Source of the DNA: Bradyrhizobium lablabi
Lineage (GTDB): Bacteria; Pseudomonadota; Alphaproteobacteria; Rhizobiales; Xanthobacteraceae
Reading direction: 5' to 3'
Assembly: GCF_018131005.1 (NCBI RefSeq)
Contig: NZ_JAFCJK010000003.1
Location: 186,001-250,000, forward strand
Length of the DNA: 64,000 nucleotides
Numbering within the stretch: the first letter of the stretch is position 1; each line of letters begins with the position of its first letter. Positions 19,128 to 27,956 of the stretch are shown here, piece after piece. Below the pieces are notes generated by a model that saw only the letters and a list, made by a program, of their open reading frames with translations, did not search any database and was not told the DNA's origin. Made by a program: the position numbers and the translations under genes.

Positions 19128-21119
19128 CTAGACGCTGCGCTGGAACCGGCCCGACAATTCGCCAAAACCCTCGATCAGGGCCTCGGTCCCGTCAGCTTCT
19201 GCCATCCGGGCCTGGATATCCTGCAGCCATGCCAAATTGGCTTCGCTCGAATCTTCAGCCAAAGCCGCTTCCGCATCCTTTCGTTCCCTAAGTAAGGCAT
19301 GAGTTTTCTGATGCAAGGCAACAAGTTGGCGCCAGGTCGATAAAACGTCCTCCCGCGCCGCGCCGACCCTCACGCCCCACACCGCCTGGGTTGTAATCGC
19401 CCGCTCAACCCTTTGAAGGATTTGGGAGAATCCTGCAGTCTCGAGATCGGAGCGCATTTTTTCGGCCTGCTCCTCTTCGTCGGGGGAATGGTGATGATCA
19501 TGGGCGAAGGCAGCGATGATGCCGGCACGCAGCTTATGGGCCTCGGGATGGGCGAGTTCGAGGGCCGCGACCTCCTCCAGATGATCGTGCAGGAGCCAGG
19601 GGTGGTTGATCAGGGATTGCAGGATCAAGGCCTCGCGGCGGGAGATCGCGCTGCGCTGGCCCCGCATGATCGGGCTATTGGCGAGTTGGGGGCTTGCCGC
19701 CTGGTAGGGCCCGTGGGCAAGGCCGGTGACGGCGCCCCTCGGGCCTGACCGGCCGGCCGGAACGGGTCCGCGGGGGGCGAAACGGCGCCCTGATTCGCCG
19801 CCTATCGCGCCCCGGAAATTGCCGCGGCCGTACCCGCCGCGTCCATTCTCGGGGGCAAAGCTGCGCTGCAGGCGTTCGGCAAGATCCTGACGATAATAGC
19901 GGCGCACCACCTCGTCACGAATGCCGCCCGTGAGTTCGCCGATGCGCGCCTCCAGCGCCGCGCGCCGTTCCGGCGTGACAAAACTTCCGCCCTCGATCTC
20001 GCGGGACCAGATCATGTCGGCGAGCGGACGCGCGGCCGATATCACGTCCTCGATCGCGCCGCGGCCGCCCGACCGCGCGAGATCGTCGGGATCCTGCCCC
20101 TCCGGCAGCAATGCGAAGCGGAGACTCTTTCCCGGCTTGAGCAGCGGCAACGCGAGATCGGCGGCGCGATGGGCCGCCTTCTGCCCGGCGCGGTCACCGT
20201 CGAAGCAGAGGATCGGCTCGTCCGCCATCTTCCAGAGCAGCGCCAGCTGGTTCTCGGTCAGCGCCGTGCCGAGCGGCGCGACACTGGCGGCAAACCCCGC
20301 GTTGACCATGGCGATGACGTCGACATAGCCCTCGACCACGATGAGCTGTGCGCCGTTGTGCGCGGCCTGGCGGGCGGTGAAGAGGTTGTAGAGATTATCG
20401 CCCTTGTGAAACAGCGTGGTTTCCGGCGAATTCAGGTATTTTGCCGGAACGTCCTTCTCCAGCGCGCGCCCGCCGAAGGCGATGACGCGGCCGCGGGCGT
20501 CGGTGATCGGAAACATCACACGGTCGCGGAAGCGGTCGAACGGCACGGGCTTGTCCTCGCCCGAGACGAGAAGCCCTGCCTCCACCATGTCGTCGCTCGA
20601 GATGCCTAGCCCGCCGAGATGCTCCTTGAGCGCGAAGCGATCCGGCGGAGCGTAACCCATGCGGAACTGGAGCTGCGTCGCCGGCGAGATGCCGCGGTCG
20701 GCGAGATAGCCGCGTGCCTTGGCGCCGTTGCGCGAAGCCAGCGTGTCGGCGAAGAATTTGGCCGCCAGTTCCATCACGTCATGCAGCGTGCGGCGGCGCT
20801 GCTCGTGGCGCGCGGCGTCAGGCGTCGCCGCCGGCACCGCCATGCCCGCCATGCCCGCGAGCCGCTCAACCGCTTCCGGAAAGGTGACGCCCTCAGTCTC
20901 CATCACGAAGTCGAAGATGTTGCCGTGCCGGCCCGAGGAGAAGTCGTGGTAAAATCCCTTCTGGTCGTTGACTGTGAAGGACGGCGTCTTCTCCTGCTGG
21001 AACGGCGACAGTCCCTTCCACTCGCGCCCTGCCTTCTTGAGCTTGACGCGCTTGCCCACGACTTCCGATACCGGTAGCCGGGCACGCAGCTCATCAAGAA
21101 ATTGGGGCGTGAAGCGCAT
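19128..21119 (-). CDS. dnaG: DNA primase DnaG (zinc ligands lost)
   Basis: 663 residues. The N-terminal zinc-ribbon-type domain is present in sequence (GLSPFQQEKTPSF ... GFYHDFSSGRHGNIFDF), but the four canonical ligands are replaced: S38, Q41, D59 and S62 stand where E. coli DnaG has Cys, His, Cys and Cys. The TOPRIM catalytic core is intact (IVVEGYVDVIAM with the Glu, and CFDGDRAGQKAA with the DxD). A long Arg/Gly-rich linker (about 405-465) leads to the C-terminal helicase-interaction domain. It synthesises RNA primers for replication. Zinc loss seems a lineage trait of related alphaproteobacteria. Confidence 0.95.
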   Translation of the reverse strand: MRFTPQFLDELRARLPVSEVVGKRVKLKKAGREWKGLSPFQQEKTPSFTVNDQKGFYHDFSSGRHGNIFDFVMETEGVTFPEAVERLAGMAGMAVPAATPDAARHEQRRRTLHDVMELAAKFFADTLASRNGAKARGYLADRGISPATQLQFRMGYAPPDRFALKEHLGGLGISSDDMVEAGLLVSGEDKPVPFDRFRDRVMFPITDARGRVIAFGGRALEKDVPAKYLNSPETTLFHKGDNLYNLFTARQAAHNGAQLIVVEGYVDVIAMVNAGFAASVAPLGTALTENQLALLWKMADEPILCFDGDRAGQKAAHRAADLALPLLKPGKSLRFALLPEGQDPDDLARSGGRGAIEDVISAARPLADMIWSREIEGGSFVTPERRAALEARIGELTGGIRDEVVRRYYRQDLAERLQRSFAPENGRGGYGRGNFRGAIGGESGRRFAPRGPVPAGRSGPRGAVTGLAHGPYQAASPQLANSPIMRGQRSAISRREALILQSLINHPWLLHDHLEEVAALELAHPEAHKLRAGIIAAFAHDHHHSPDEEEQAEKMRSDLETAGFSQILQRVERAITTQAVWGVRVGAAREDVLSTWRQLVALHQKTHALLRERKDAEAALAEDSSEANLAWLQDIQARMAEADGTEALIEGFGELSGRFQRSV

Positions 21120-21326
21120 GAAGGTGATTCGAGCCGGAGCGATGAGTCGGACAACCGGCTAGCCATATAGGGACGCCGGATGAAATACTAAGTTTGTGGT
21201 GGCTTTTCCGGGCTATTCACAGGCCCCCTCATTCCACGGCTCAATCCGCAGGGCTACCCCGGAAATGACGGTGGAGAGGGGCTGCAGCCAACTTGAACCC
21301 CGCCCGCTTCCGCGCTTGGATAGGCC

Positions 21327-21881
21327 ATGTTCACGACGTTCCGGGGCGGACAAAGCGGCGGCTGGAAGGTGACTTCGGTCGCGAGGATCAAGGGCGAAAC
21401 GCTGCCGAAGGTGGCGGCGCTGTCGGTCATTGCGAGCGAGGCGATCGCGCTGCCGCTTCTGCCTTCCCAGACCTCGTGGCGGCTCGCCGGCGTCCTCAGC
21501 CATTTGCGCTATACCGAGACGGCCGAGAAGGAGCAACTCGCCGCCGCGCAGGCCGGGCTCGGCCGGCCTGAAGCGACGCATGCGGCGCTGATCCCGATCC
21601 GGAAATCGGCGGAATGGTGGGAACTCACCCAGGACGAGCGGCGCAAAATCTTCGAGGACAAGTCGCAGCACATCGCGGGCACCGTGAAATACCTGCCGGC
21701 GATCGCCCGCCAACTCTACCACTCGCGCGATCTGGGCGTGCCCTTCGACTTCCTGACCTGGTTCGAATTTTCGCCCGAGCACGTGCCGCTGTTCGACGAA
21801 CTCGTCGGCATGCTGCGCGCCACCGAGGAATGGGCCTATGTCGAGCGCGAGGTCGACGTCCGCGTGATCAGGGAAGACTAG
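21327..21881 (+). CDS. cld: small (clade II) chlorite dismutase-family heme protein
   Basis: 184 residues, about the length of the dimeric Nitrobacter enzyme (NwCld). The heme-proximal His is H115 (SQHIAGTVKYLPAIARQL) and the distal Arg that marks true chlorite dismutases is R128, the same 13-residue spacing as H114/R127 in NwCld. E168 sits where the Glu hydrogen-bonding the proximal His is expected. The enzyme splits chlorite into chloride and O2 with heme b. No perchlorate or chlorate reductase genes adjoin, so detoxification or another peroxidatic role is likely. Its stop overlaps the stop of the next convergent gene in a CTAG. Confidence 0.85.
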   Translation: MFTTFRGGQSGGWKVTSVARIKGETLPKVAALSVIASEAIALPLLPSQTSWRLAGVLSHLRYTETAEKEQLAAAQAGLGRPEATHAALIPIRKSAEWWELTQDERRKIFEDKSQHIAGTVKYLPAIARQLYHSRDLGVPFDFLTWFEFSPEHVPLFDELVGMLRATEEWAYVEREVDVRVIRED

Positions 21882-23230
21882 TTCACCGGAATTATGGCCG
21901 GCGGAAACCAATCGCCGCGCTTGACGATGTCCTTGGGCACGTAGGTGCGGAAGGTGAGGGAGAACGGCTTGCCATCGGGAGCCGGGAGCCAGTTCGATTC
22001 AGGAACGTCAGGCCCCGACTTGGGGGCGAGAAAGATCTTTAATGATCCATCGGCCTCTGATTTGGGCGGCGTGACGCTGTTAAACGTGTAGCGATTCAAT
22101 CTATTTGGCACGGCCACGAAGCCGGGCACATCAACCACGCTCAGTGACCAGTACGCATTGACGACTTCATCCGGCAGGCCTGTCTTGGGGAAGTCGATGA
22201 CATAGGTTCGCGAGCCGTCGAGCGGTTTGCCGTCGGCATCGCGGGTCGTCACGAAATAGATGACTTCATGGCGCGCGTTGGCCCAGAGGCCTACGTAGTT
22301 CGCAGCGGTACGGATGGCGAAGTCGTCGCCATAGTTTCCGATCACTGTCGTGCCGATCCAGTTGTTCTTGATGGCGCCAGCCTCAGCCACCGAATATTTC
22401 TGGAAGGCTGGAATGATCTTCGTACGCAGGAGATTGTCGATGTTCGCGCGATGCTTCGGATCGGCTGCGAGCCTTGCGACATCGCGCACCTTTGCCTGCA
22501 ACTGAGCGGCTACCGGCGAAACGTCCGGTGCGCTGGCGAGGACCTTGTCCACGTTGTCAAAGAGTTCAACGCCGATCAGTTTCGCGTTGTCAAAAGTGGC
22601 CATCGGCAAAGCGGGCGTGACTTTCGGCTGCCCGAGGGACGCAAGCTTGAACCGCTTCTGCAGCGCGACCGCGCCCTCAGGATCGCCTCTAAGTTCAACG
22701 CGCGCCAGCATCTTTGCCTTGGGCGAGCGCAATTCGATCCGCACCGCGTCGGCAGGAATCTCGGCGTTCGAGCCCGGCGCTACCAAAGCGTATTTTCCGG
22801 ACGGATGCTGCGGATAATTGCGCGGGTTGATATTGGTGATCACCTCGCCCCATTCGTCAAGGATCTGGGCGGTGTAATACCGCCCTTCAATGCGCGGGAT
22901 CTCCAGCAAGGCCGGCGTGTTGTCGTCCACCAAAATCCAGGCTTCGTTGTTGGTTACATCGAGGTTTGGATTGACCCATTCCAGCGGCTTGCCGATCGGG
23001 TTGTATTTGATGACGTTGTAGCCGATGCCCTTCTCCTTGAGATCGGCCTGCTCCTGGCGGATCACCACGGCTCGACCTAGCAGATACACATAGGCGTCCG
23101 AGATCGTCGCCTCATCCAATGCTGCAGCGGCTGTGACCGACTTGTCCTGCGCAAGTCCTGCCAATGGCAAGGTTGACACCGTGACGGTCATGCAAGCGAG
23201 CACCACAGCGGACTGACAATAGAGGTTCAT
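21878..23230 (-). CDS. exported DUF1254/DUF1214 protein
   Basis: 450 residues with a Sec signal peptide (1-27, LAGLAQD). The N-terminal DUF1254-type domain holds the segment GKPLEWVNPNLDVTNNEAWILVDD, and the C-terminal DUF1214-type domain holds KTGLPDEVVNAYWSLSVVD, plus a closing SNWLPAPDGKPFSLTFRTY signature. The catalytic function of this family is not established. A second family member is encoded immediately upstream (gap 76 nt) on the same strand and a third at 62487-63950. Confidence 0.85.
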   Translation of the reverse strand: MNLYCQSAVVLACMTVTVSTLPLAGLAQDKSVTAAAALDEATISDAYVYLLGRAVVIRQEQADLKEKGIGYNVIKYNPIGKPLEWVNPNLDVTNNEAWILVDDNTPALLEIPRIEGRYYTAQILDEWGEVITNINPRNYPQHPSGKYALVAPGSNAEIPADAVRIELRSPKAKMLARVELRGDPEGAVALQKRFKLASLGQPKVTPALPMATFDNAKLIGVELFDNVDKVLASAPDVSPVAAQLQAKVRDVARLAADPKHRANIDNLLRTKIIPAFQKYSVAEAGAIKNNWIGTTVIGNYGDDFAIRTAANYVGLWANARHEVIYFVTTRDADGKPLDGSRTYVIDFPKTGLPDEVVNAYWSLSVVDVPGFVAVPNRLNRYTFNSVTPPKSEADGSLKIFLAPKSGPDVPESNWLPAPDGKPFSLTFRTYVPKDIVKRGDWFPPAIIPVN

Positions 23231-23306
23231 GACTGCATCTCCTCTGTTGCAACGAAGCCAGTGATATCAGTAATTTTGACATATGGTCTTGCGAAGCCGA
23301 CAATCG

Positions 23307-24365
23307 TCAGCGCTTCACCAACTGGGGAACAGGCATCGCGTACCCATCCTTGATGATCCCGTCGACTGGGCGGTAGATGCGCACGCCGAGGTACCAATTG
23401 TCGCCGGGCGCATCCAACCTGTTCGGAACGTCGCCGCAGGCTGACTGGGGTCCGTAGTGAATAGTGAACGTGTCATCCGGATTGGATGTGATCACGTGGT
23501 TGTTCAGCGTCGAGCGCTCGCTATGAATATACTTGTCTGCGCCGTACATCGTGAACGAGAAGAATCCCTTATCGTTGAAGCCAGGCTTCGAGTAAGTGGC
23601 TCGATAACATTCGCTGCCTTTCAGGCCGTAGTCCCGATAGATGTACATCGCGTGTTGCGGCGGCTGCAGCCCGAGCGCCACCGATACGCCAAGGCGCTGC
23701 TTGTGAGGGTCGAGGGTGCCGTGTGCGCCGGAGGTTTCGTTCAGGTTGGGAAGCGCCTTGGCCTCTTCCCGATACTTGGCGCGCAATGCTTCAAGACTCG
23801 GCATATCCCAGTCGCGCGGCTTGTAGTCCTTGGCAACGGCTCCCGGCGGCAGCTTGACGACGATCTGGTCCTGAAGCGAATTGACGTATTTCACGTCTTC
23901 CGGGGCGGTCGCGTCGACTTGCGTGCGGATTGCTATGCCAGAGAATTCAGTCTGGGAACTGATTTCGAATGTTCCCGCCGCATAAAACGTCTGGTCGATG
24001 TAGTGATCAGTCTGCAGGATCATCGCCGACTGGTAGCGGTCATCCTTGGACTTCGGAAGGGTGATTGTGGTGCCCTTCGGGGCATAGAAGATGCCGAAAG
24101 AGTAAATGGTATCGCGGTTCATCGTCACCGCGGGCTGCTTGTCGAGTGGAATCAGCGAGCGGTCATGGCGGAATTTGTTTGAACCAACTTCGCGGACGAT
24201 TTGGGAGAAGGTGATATCAACCTCGGCTTCGACATAGTTGTCCGGGGTCACCTTCTCGGCTGCAACCGCAGCTGTTGAGACCATCACGACCGTGCTGAGC
24301 AGGAATGCTGCGAATGCCCGGCTCGACTTGTTCGCGACGGCCGAAGAATCGAGCGCATGTGCCAT
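23307..24365 (-). CDS. exported DUF1254-type protein (short form)
   Basis: 352 residues from ATG 24365, which has GGAGG 5 nt upstream; two earlier ATGs (24377, 24383) and the frame start at 24491 lack that site. A signal peptide (about 15-38, FLLSTVVMVSTAAVAAE) is followed by TFSQIVREVGSNKF ... VTMNRDTIYSFGIFYAPKG and a C-terminal DUF1214-like part (KGFFSFTMYGADKYIHSERS, DNWYLGVRIYRP). Function unknown. The upstream intergenic region holds a perfect 8-bp inverted repeat and then a Crp/Fnr-type regulator gene on the same strand, which suggests local control. Confidence 0.82.
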   Translation of the reverse strand: MAHALDSSAVANKSSRAFAAFLLSTVVMVSTAAVAAEKVTPDNYVEAEVDITFSQIVREVGSNKFRHDRSLIPLDKQPAVTMNRDTIYSFGIFYAPKGTTITLPKSKDDRYQSAMILQTDHYIDQTFYAAGTFEISSQTEFSGIAIRTQVDATAPEDVKYVNSLQDQIVVKLPPGAVAKDYKPRDWDMPSLEALRAKYREEAKALPNLNETSGAHGTLDPHKQRLGVSVALGLQPPQHAMYIYRDYGLKGSECYRATYSKPGFNDKGFFSFTMYGADKYIHSERSTLNNHVITSNPDDTFTIHYGPQSACGDVPNRLDAPGDNWYLGVRIYRPVDGIIKDGYAMPVPQLVKR

Positions 24366-24472
24366 GGCGTCCTCCATCTTCATCCAATGTCGATCACACT
24401 CCCGCGTCCAAGCGTTGCCTCGAACACGGCAGATCGGATTGGCAGGAGGAATAAACTTACGCCGCAACAGCG

Positions 24473-24492
24473 ATTGTACCCGCCGGTACAAT
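24473..24492. promoter_or_regulatory. perfect palindrome ATTGTACC-N4-GGTACAAT, candidate operator
   Basis: Eight-base arms separated by CGCC, lying 108 bp upstream of the DUF1254 start (24365) and 46 bp downstream of the stop of the Crp/Fnr-type regulator. The geometry (two half sites around a 4-bp gap) resembles Crp/Fnr family sites, though the half site differs from TTGAT and TGTGA. It is inferred to control the DUF1254 gene. Confidence 0.55.
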
Positions 24493-24537
24493 TACAAAAA
24501 TGTGATGGCGGCAGACTCGATCCAGTTGACGTTGCTG

Positions 24538-25236
24538 TTAGTCGAGCCGCTTTTCCTTTATGAATTGAGTGAGGCCAGCTCTATCCGTGATCACCATCGA
24601 GCGATAACCCCGCCTAAGCCACCCCGCGGCTTCGAAGTGCTTGAGCGCAGCATTTACCTGCTTGCGAGAGGTATTGGAAATTACGCCAATATCGCTTTGG
24701 GAAAGCGGTACGATATTTTCACGATGTGACGTAATGCGTTCGAGCGTTGCTGCAACCCGGAATAGCTCATCCGGTGAATGGAGATCATAGAAGGCCTTCA
24801 CAAGCGTATCGAGATTCATCATGAGCAATTTGGTAAATCGTCTTACCGCCAGGGGATCATGACTTGCAATCTCCTCCATAGCGGTGACCGCCAGATATAC
24901 CATCCACGTTTCAATGGCGGCCTGCATTCCAACTCGCCGTGGCTCCTTGACCAGGAAGGGCCCTTCACCGATCCAATCACCGGGGACGCCGACATGAAAT
25001 AGACGCGGCGCCGCAGTGACGGGGGAAGTCGTGACGGTCACCGCGCCAGAAATAATTCCATAGATGCCGCCAATAGGGTCGCCTACCCGAAAAACGACAT
25101 CGTCGGGCATAAAGCGCTGAAGCAAAGCCTTGCGCCAAATCTCAGCTTGAAATGCCTCGGGCTGCTGCGACAGCCATCCCGTTCTGCCCAAGACTTCTTT
25201 GGCGTGAGCTAAAGTAGCCATTCGACCAATGTCCAT
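24538..25236 (-). CDS. Crp/Fnr-family transcriptional regulator
   Basis: 232 residues. The cyclic-nucleotide-like effector domain (about 20-145) includes FMPDDVVFRVGDPIGGIYGIISG; it lacks an N-terminal Cys cluster, so oxygen sensing by an Fe-S cluster is unlikely. The C-terminal winged helix (SQSDIGVISNTSRKQVNAALKHFEAAGWL) is the HTH_Crp type. The effector is unknown. Two DUF1254-type genes lie downstream on the same strand, with a strong palindrome in the gap. Confidence 0.9.
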   Translation of the reverse strand: MDIGRMATLAHAKEVLGRTGWLSQQPEAFQAEIWRKALLQRFMPDDVVFRVGDPIGGIYGIISGAVTVTTSPVTAAPRLFHVGVPGDWIGEGPFLVKEPRRVGMQAAIETWMVYLAVTAMEEIASHDPLAVRRFTKLLMMNLDTLVKAFYDLHSPDELFRVAATLERITSHRENIVPLSQSDIGVISNTSRKQVNAALKHFEAAGWLRRGYRSMVITDRAGLTQFIKEKRLD

Positions 25237-25648
25237 GCGGGTTGTTCACGCGATCAGAAGGCGTGAAACATGCGGTCCGCCGCAGTTCAGTACTCGCTGC
25301 AAAGTCGCATCAGGCCGACACACTTCGTTGGTGACGAGTTAACGCTACAATTTTTCGACGAGATTTCAAGTGAGCACACTGTGGGTTCGCACCCGCAACT
25401 GAGCCGTTTGATTGACTGATCAGTCGGGGGACGGCGTTCGTATGGCGGCTTCCATCGGCATGGTCTGCTTTGGGGCATTTTCGACCGTTTGTCGGCTGGC
25501 TGATGTCTGGGGCCGTATCATGGACGCACTTGCCGCCGCCCAGATGATCGACACCTCGATTGTCCGCGTGCATCAGCATGGGGCCTGTATCGCAACCGCA
25601 GCGCGTTTGTCGCGAAGGAAGCCGCCCCACGCTGATCCGGATCATGAT
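25237..25648. other. 412-bp region with IS remnant, otherwise no gene
   Basis: Upstream of the Crp/Fnr gene. It contains the palindrome GACTGATCAGTC (25414-25425) and an IS5-type transposase remnant (25480-25610). No intact coding gene is supported. Confidence 0.6.
25480..25610 (+). pseudogene. IS5-family (IS427-type) transposase fragment
   Basis: Fragments FVGW and, after a frame change, DVWGRIMDALAAAQMIDTSIVRVHQHGACIA match the N-terminal part of IS5/IS427-group transposases (typically ...W-R-IMDALAA...MIDTS-VRVHQHGACI). A few codons between ALAA and QMIDT appear to be missing, there is a frameshift near 25500, and no C-terminal DDE part remains. Flanking inverted repeats were not found. 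Confidence 0.75.
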
Positions 25649-26047
25649 CTAGTGGTCGAGAAACTTTCCTGACTCGATCCGCGGCAGTTGCGTCACCGGC
25701 CAGTTGTAGAGATAGGTCCACGCCTCGCCGCTGCGGCCGTCGGCGAGCGCAACTGGCAGCATTTCGCGAACATATTCGGTCGGCGGCGGAAAGCCGTCGC
25801 CGCAGGCTTCATACATGTCGAACTCGCGCAGCATTGCCTCGCGCTCGCGCAAACGAAACAGTTCGCCATGGACGATGTCGTTGGGATCGTCGGACTTAAC
25901 CAGGCCAGGATAGTGCTTCACGAGATAGAGCCGGCCGTGGCAGCACGCCTCGCCGAGGAAGTCTGCATTTGCCGACAGCAGCTTCGCCATCGGATGGTCG
26001 AAGCCACGCATCAGCGTGCCATAGACGAACAGGCGGTCGGAGATCAT
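25649..26047 (-). CDS. gamma-glutamylcyclotransferase-like (AIG2-type) protein
   Basis: 132 residues. The substrate-loop motif VYGTLMRGFDHP at the N-terminus, and the acidic DMYEACGDGF segment with a likely catalytic Glu, are typical of the gamma-glutamylcyclotransferase-like fold. It should convert a gamma-glutamyl substrate to 5-oxoproline and an amine or amino acid; the substrate is not predictable. No operon partner; the transglutaminase-like genes lie just upstream on the same strand (99-nt gap). Confidence 0.85.
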   Translation of the reverse strand: MISDRLFVYGTLMRGFDHPMAKLLSANADFLGEACCHGRLYLVKHYPGLVKSDDPNDIVHGELFRLREREAMLREFDMYEACGDGFPPPTEYVREMLPVALADGRSGEAWTYLYNWPVTQLPRIESGKFLDH

Positions 26048-26145
26048 GGCCCTCTATGTCATTGTGGGCCGAGCGAAGCAATCCATCGGATCGCAGTAAT
26101 GGATCGCTTCGTCGCCGCCGCCCCTCGCACCGACGAGATGCCACG

Positions 26146-26958
26146 TCACGCCGCTACCACTTCATCGGTGACGACCAGGAATTTGGCGAGCGTCATGCGG
26201 CCAAAACTCGTGGTGAGCGCCACGTCGGCGGCATCGCGGCCGGTGCCCATCAGGATGCGGCCGATCCGCGGCACGTTGTGGCGGGCATCGAACGTGTACC
26301 ACTGGCCCGAGAGGTAGACCTCGAACCAGCCGGAAAAATCCATCGGCGCCGGGTCCCGAGGCACGCCGATGTCGCCGAGATAGCCGGTGCAGTAGCGCGC
26401 CGGGATGCCCATGCAGCGGCAGAGGGTCAGTGCAAGATGCGCGAAGTCGCGGCAGACGCCGGCGCGCTGCTCGTAGACGTCATGCGCCGACTTCATGTGA
26501 TGGGCGTGCTGATAGCCGAACGTCACGTGATTGTGGACAAACTCCGTGATCGCCTGCACCCGTGCCCAGCCGGGCGGCGCATTGCCGAACAGCGACCAGG
26601 CGATGTCGGTCAGCTTGTCGGTCTCGCAATAGCGGCTCGGCATCAGATAGAGCAGTACCTCGTCGGGCAGTTGCTCGATCGGGATCTGCTCGGCGGCGGG
26701 ATTGACGACGTCGGGCAGCCCGGAATCGCGCACCAGCGCATGCCCTCGGAAGGTGATGCCGCCAGCGGGCGCGACCAGCCGGCCGCAGACATTGCCGAAG
26801 CCGTCGCGATAGAAGCCGATCGGCACGTCGGGCTCGGTGACGATGCGCTCGGTGCCGACGATGTCGGAATAGCGCGAGGGATGGATCGACAGCATGATCA
26901 CCATCGGCGTCGGCTGCGCCGCGGCATAAGTGATCTCGAAGCCGACTTTGATCTCCAT
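26146..26958 (-). CDS. transglutaminase-like protein, Ser-Gly-Trp variant
   Basis: 270 residues from ATG 26958; longer in-frame readings are antisense noise. The Cys nucleophile lies in AGVCRDFAHLALTLCRCMGI (C169). Where most relatives have His-Ala-Trp, this protein reads SGWFEVYL (209-216), so the catalytic His is not in the usual place; H227 in YTFDARHN is a candidate. The family includes peptidases and amidases. The next gene upstream is a second transglutaminase-like protein separated by only 2 nt, so they form an operon. Confidence 0.85.
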   Translation of the reverse strand: MEIKVGFEITYAAAQPTPMVIMLSIHPSRYSDIVGTERIVTEPDVPIGFYRDGFGNVCGRLVAPAGGITFRGHALVRDSGLPDVVNPAAEQIPIEQLPDEVLLYLMPSRYCETDKLTDIAWSLFGNAPPGWARVQAITEFVHNHVTFGYQHAHHMKSAHDVYEQRAGVCRDFAHLALTLCRCMGIPARYCTGYLGDIGVPRDPAPMDFSGWFEVYLSGQWYTFDARHNVPRIGRILMGTGRDAADVALTTSFGRMTLAKFLVVTDEVVAA

Positions 26959-26960
26959 CG

Positions 26961-27860
26961 TCAGGCCCTCTCCTGCTCCATGCCCTCGACGGCCGAAGCG
27001 ACGCTGATCTCGACATCCATACGCTCGAAAGCATCCGTTGGTCCGAGATAGAGGCCGTGCAGCGGGATCGCCTGGCGCGGATCGCGCGCGACCGCGACTC
27101 GGATCAAATCGTGCGAGCCGACGATGCCGTTGGTGGGATCGAACTCGATCCAGCCAGCGCTCGGCAGGTAGACCTGCACCCAGGCGTGCGTCGAGCCGCC
27201 GCCGACATAGCCATGCGCGCGGCCGGGAGGCATCGCGAGATAGCCGGAGACAAAGCGCGCGGCGATGCCGAGCCGGCGCAGCGCCTCGATCATAAACAAG
27301 GCATAGTCGCGGCATGAACCGGACCTCGTCTGCAGCGTGTCGAGCGGATGCTGGGTGCCGCGCTCATGGCGTTTGCGGTAACTGAAGTCCTCGCGGATGC
27401 CGTGGGTCATGCTGCTCAGGATCTTGAACGTCGACGTCTGTGCCTTGATGTCGAGGAAGCGCCGCGCCCAGGCCGACAGTTCGCCGTTCGGGTCGCCGTA
27501 TTGCGGCGTAATGAATTGCTGCAGGTCGGGGAATTCCTCGTCGTCATAGAGAAATGGATAGAAATAAGCGGGGTCGGCGGGCGTCAACGCGAACGTATCA
27601 GCCGGATTGTGCTGCACGGTCGCCGTCGAGACAAAGGACAGGGTGTCGGCGCGCTTGTCGAAGGCCGCGATCGCCACACTATTGCCGAACACATCGTGGA
27701 TCCAGCGCAGCGACATCGGCTGCGGATCGATCGCAAGCTCGCTGCCAAGCAGCCGCAGATCGTGGCTGTCACGCGGGCGCAGCATGGCGCGGTGCTCGCC
27801 AAACGCCACCGGGCGCGAGTAGCGATAAACGGTCTTGTGATGAATACTCAGCAGCGGCAT
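26961..27860 (-). CDS. transglutaminase-like protein with N-terminal beta domain
   Basis: 299 residues. An N-terminal bacterial transglutaminase-associated domain (LSIHHKTVYRYSRPVAFGEH) precedes a complete catalytic core: C183 (SGSCRDYALFMIEAL), H225 (STHAWVQVYLPSAGW) and D241 (FDPTNG). It is probably a cytoplasmic cysteine peptidase or amidase. These proteins are commonly encoded with circularly permuted ATP-grasp and alpha-E genes in Rhizobiales; here only the second transglutaminase-like gene follows directly. Confidence 0.9.
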   Translation of the reverse strand: MPLLSIHHKTVYRYSRPVAFGEHRAMLRPRDSHDLRLLGSELAIDPQPMSLRWIHDVFGNSVAIAAFDKRADTLSFVSTATVQHNPADTFALTPADPAYFYPFLYDDEEFPDLQQFITPQYGDPNGELSAWARRFLDIKAQTSTFKILSSMTHGIREDFSYRKRHERGTQHPLDTLQTRSGSCRDYALFMIEALRRLGIAARFVSGYLAMPPGRAHGYVGGGSTHAWVQVYLPSAGWIEFDPTNGIVGSHDLIRVAVARDPRQAIPLHGLYLGPTDAFERMDVEISVASAVEGMEQERA

Positions 27861-27956
27861 CGTCGAACAATCATCGTGATTCTGGGCGCTTTAATCTATA
27901 GAGAAAGCTGCTCAATTCCGCATCGGCATGCCGCCTGAATGGGCAAAGTTGGGGAA

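Noticed and set aside
25414..25425. Palindrome GACTGATCAGTC, considered as a TetR-type operator
   Set aside because: No regulator of that type or promoter nearby, and it lies next to an IS remnant.
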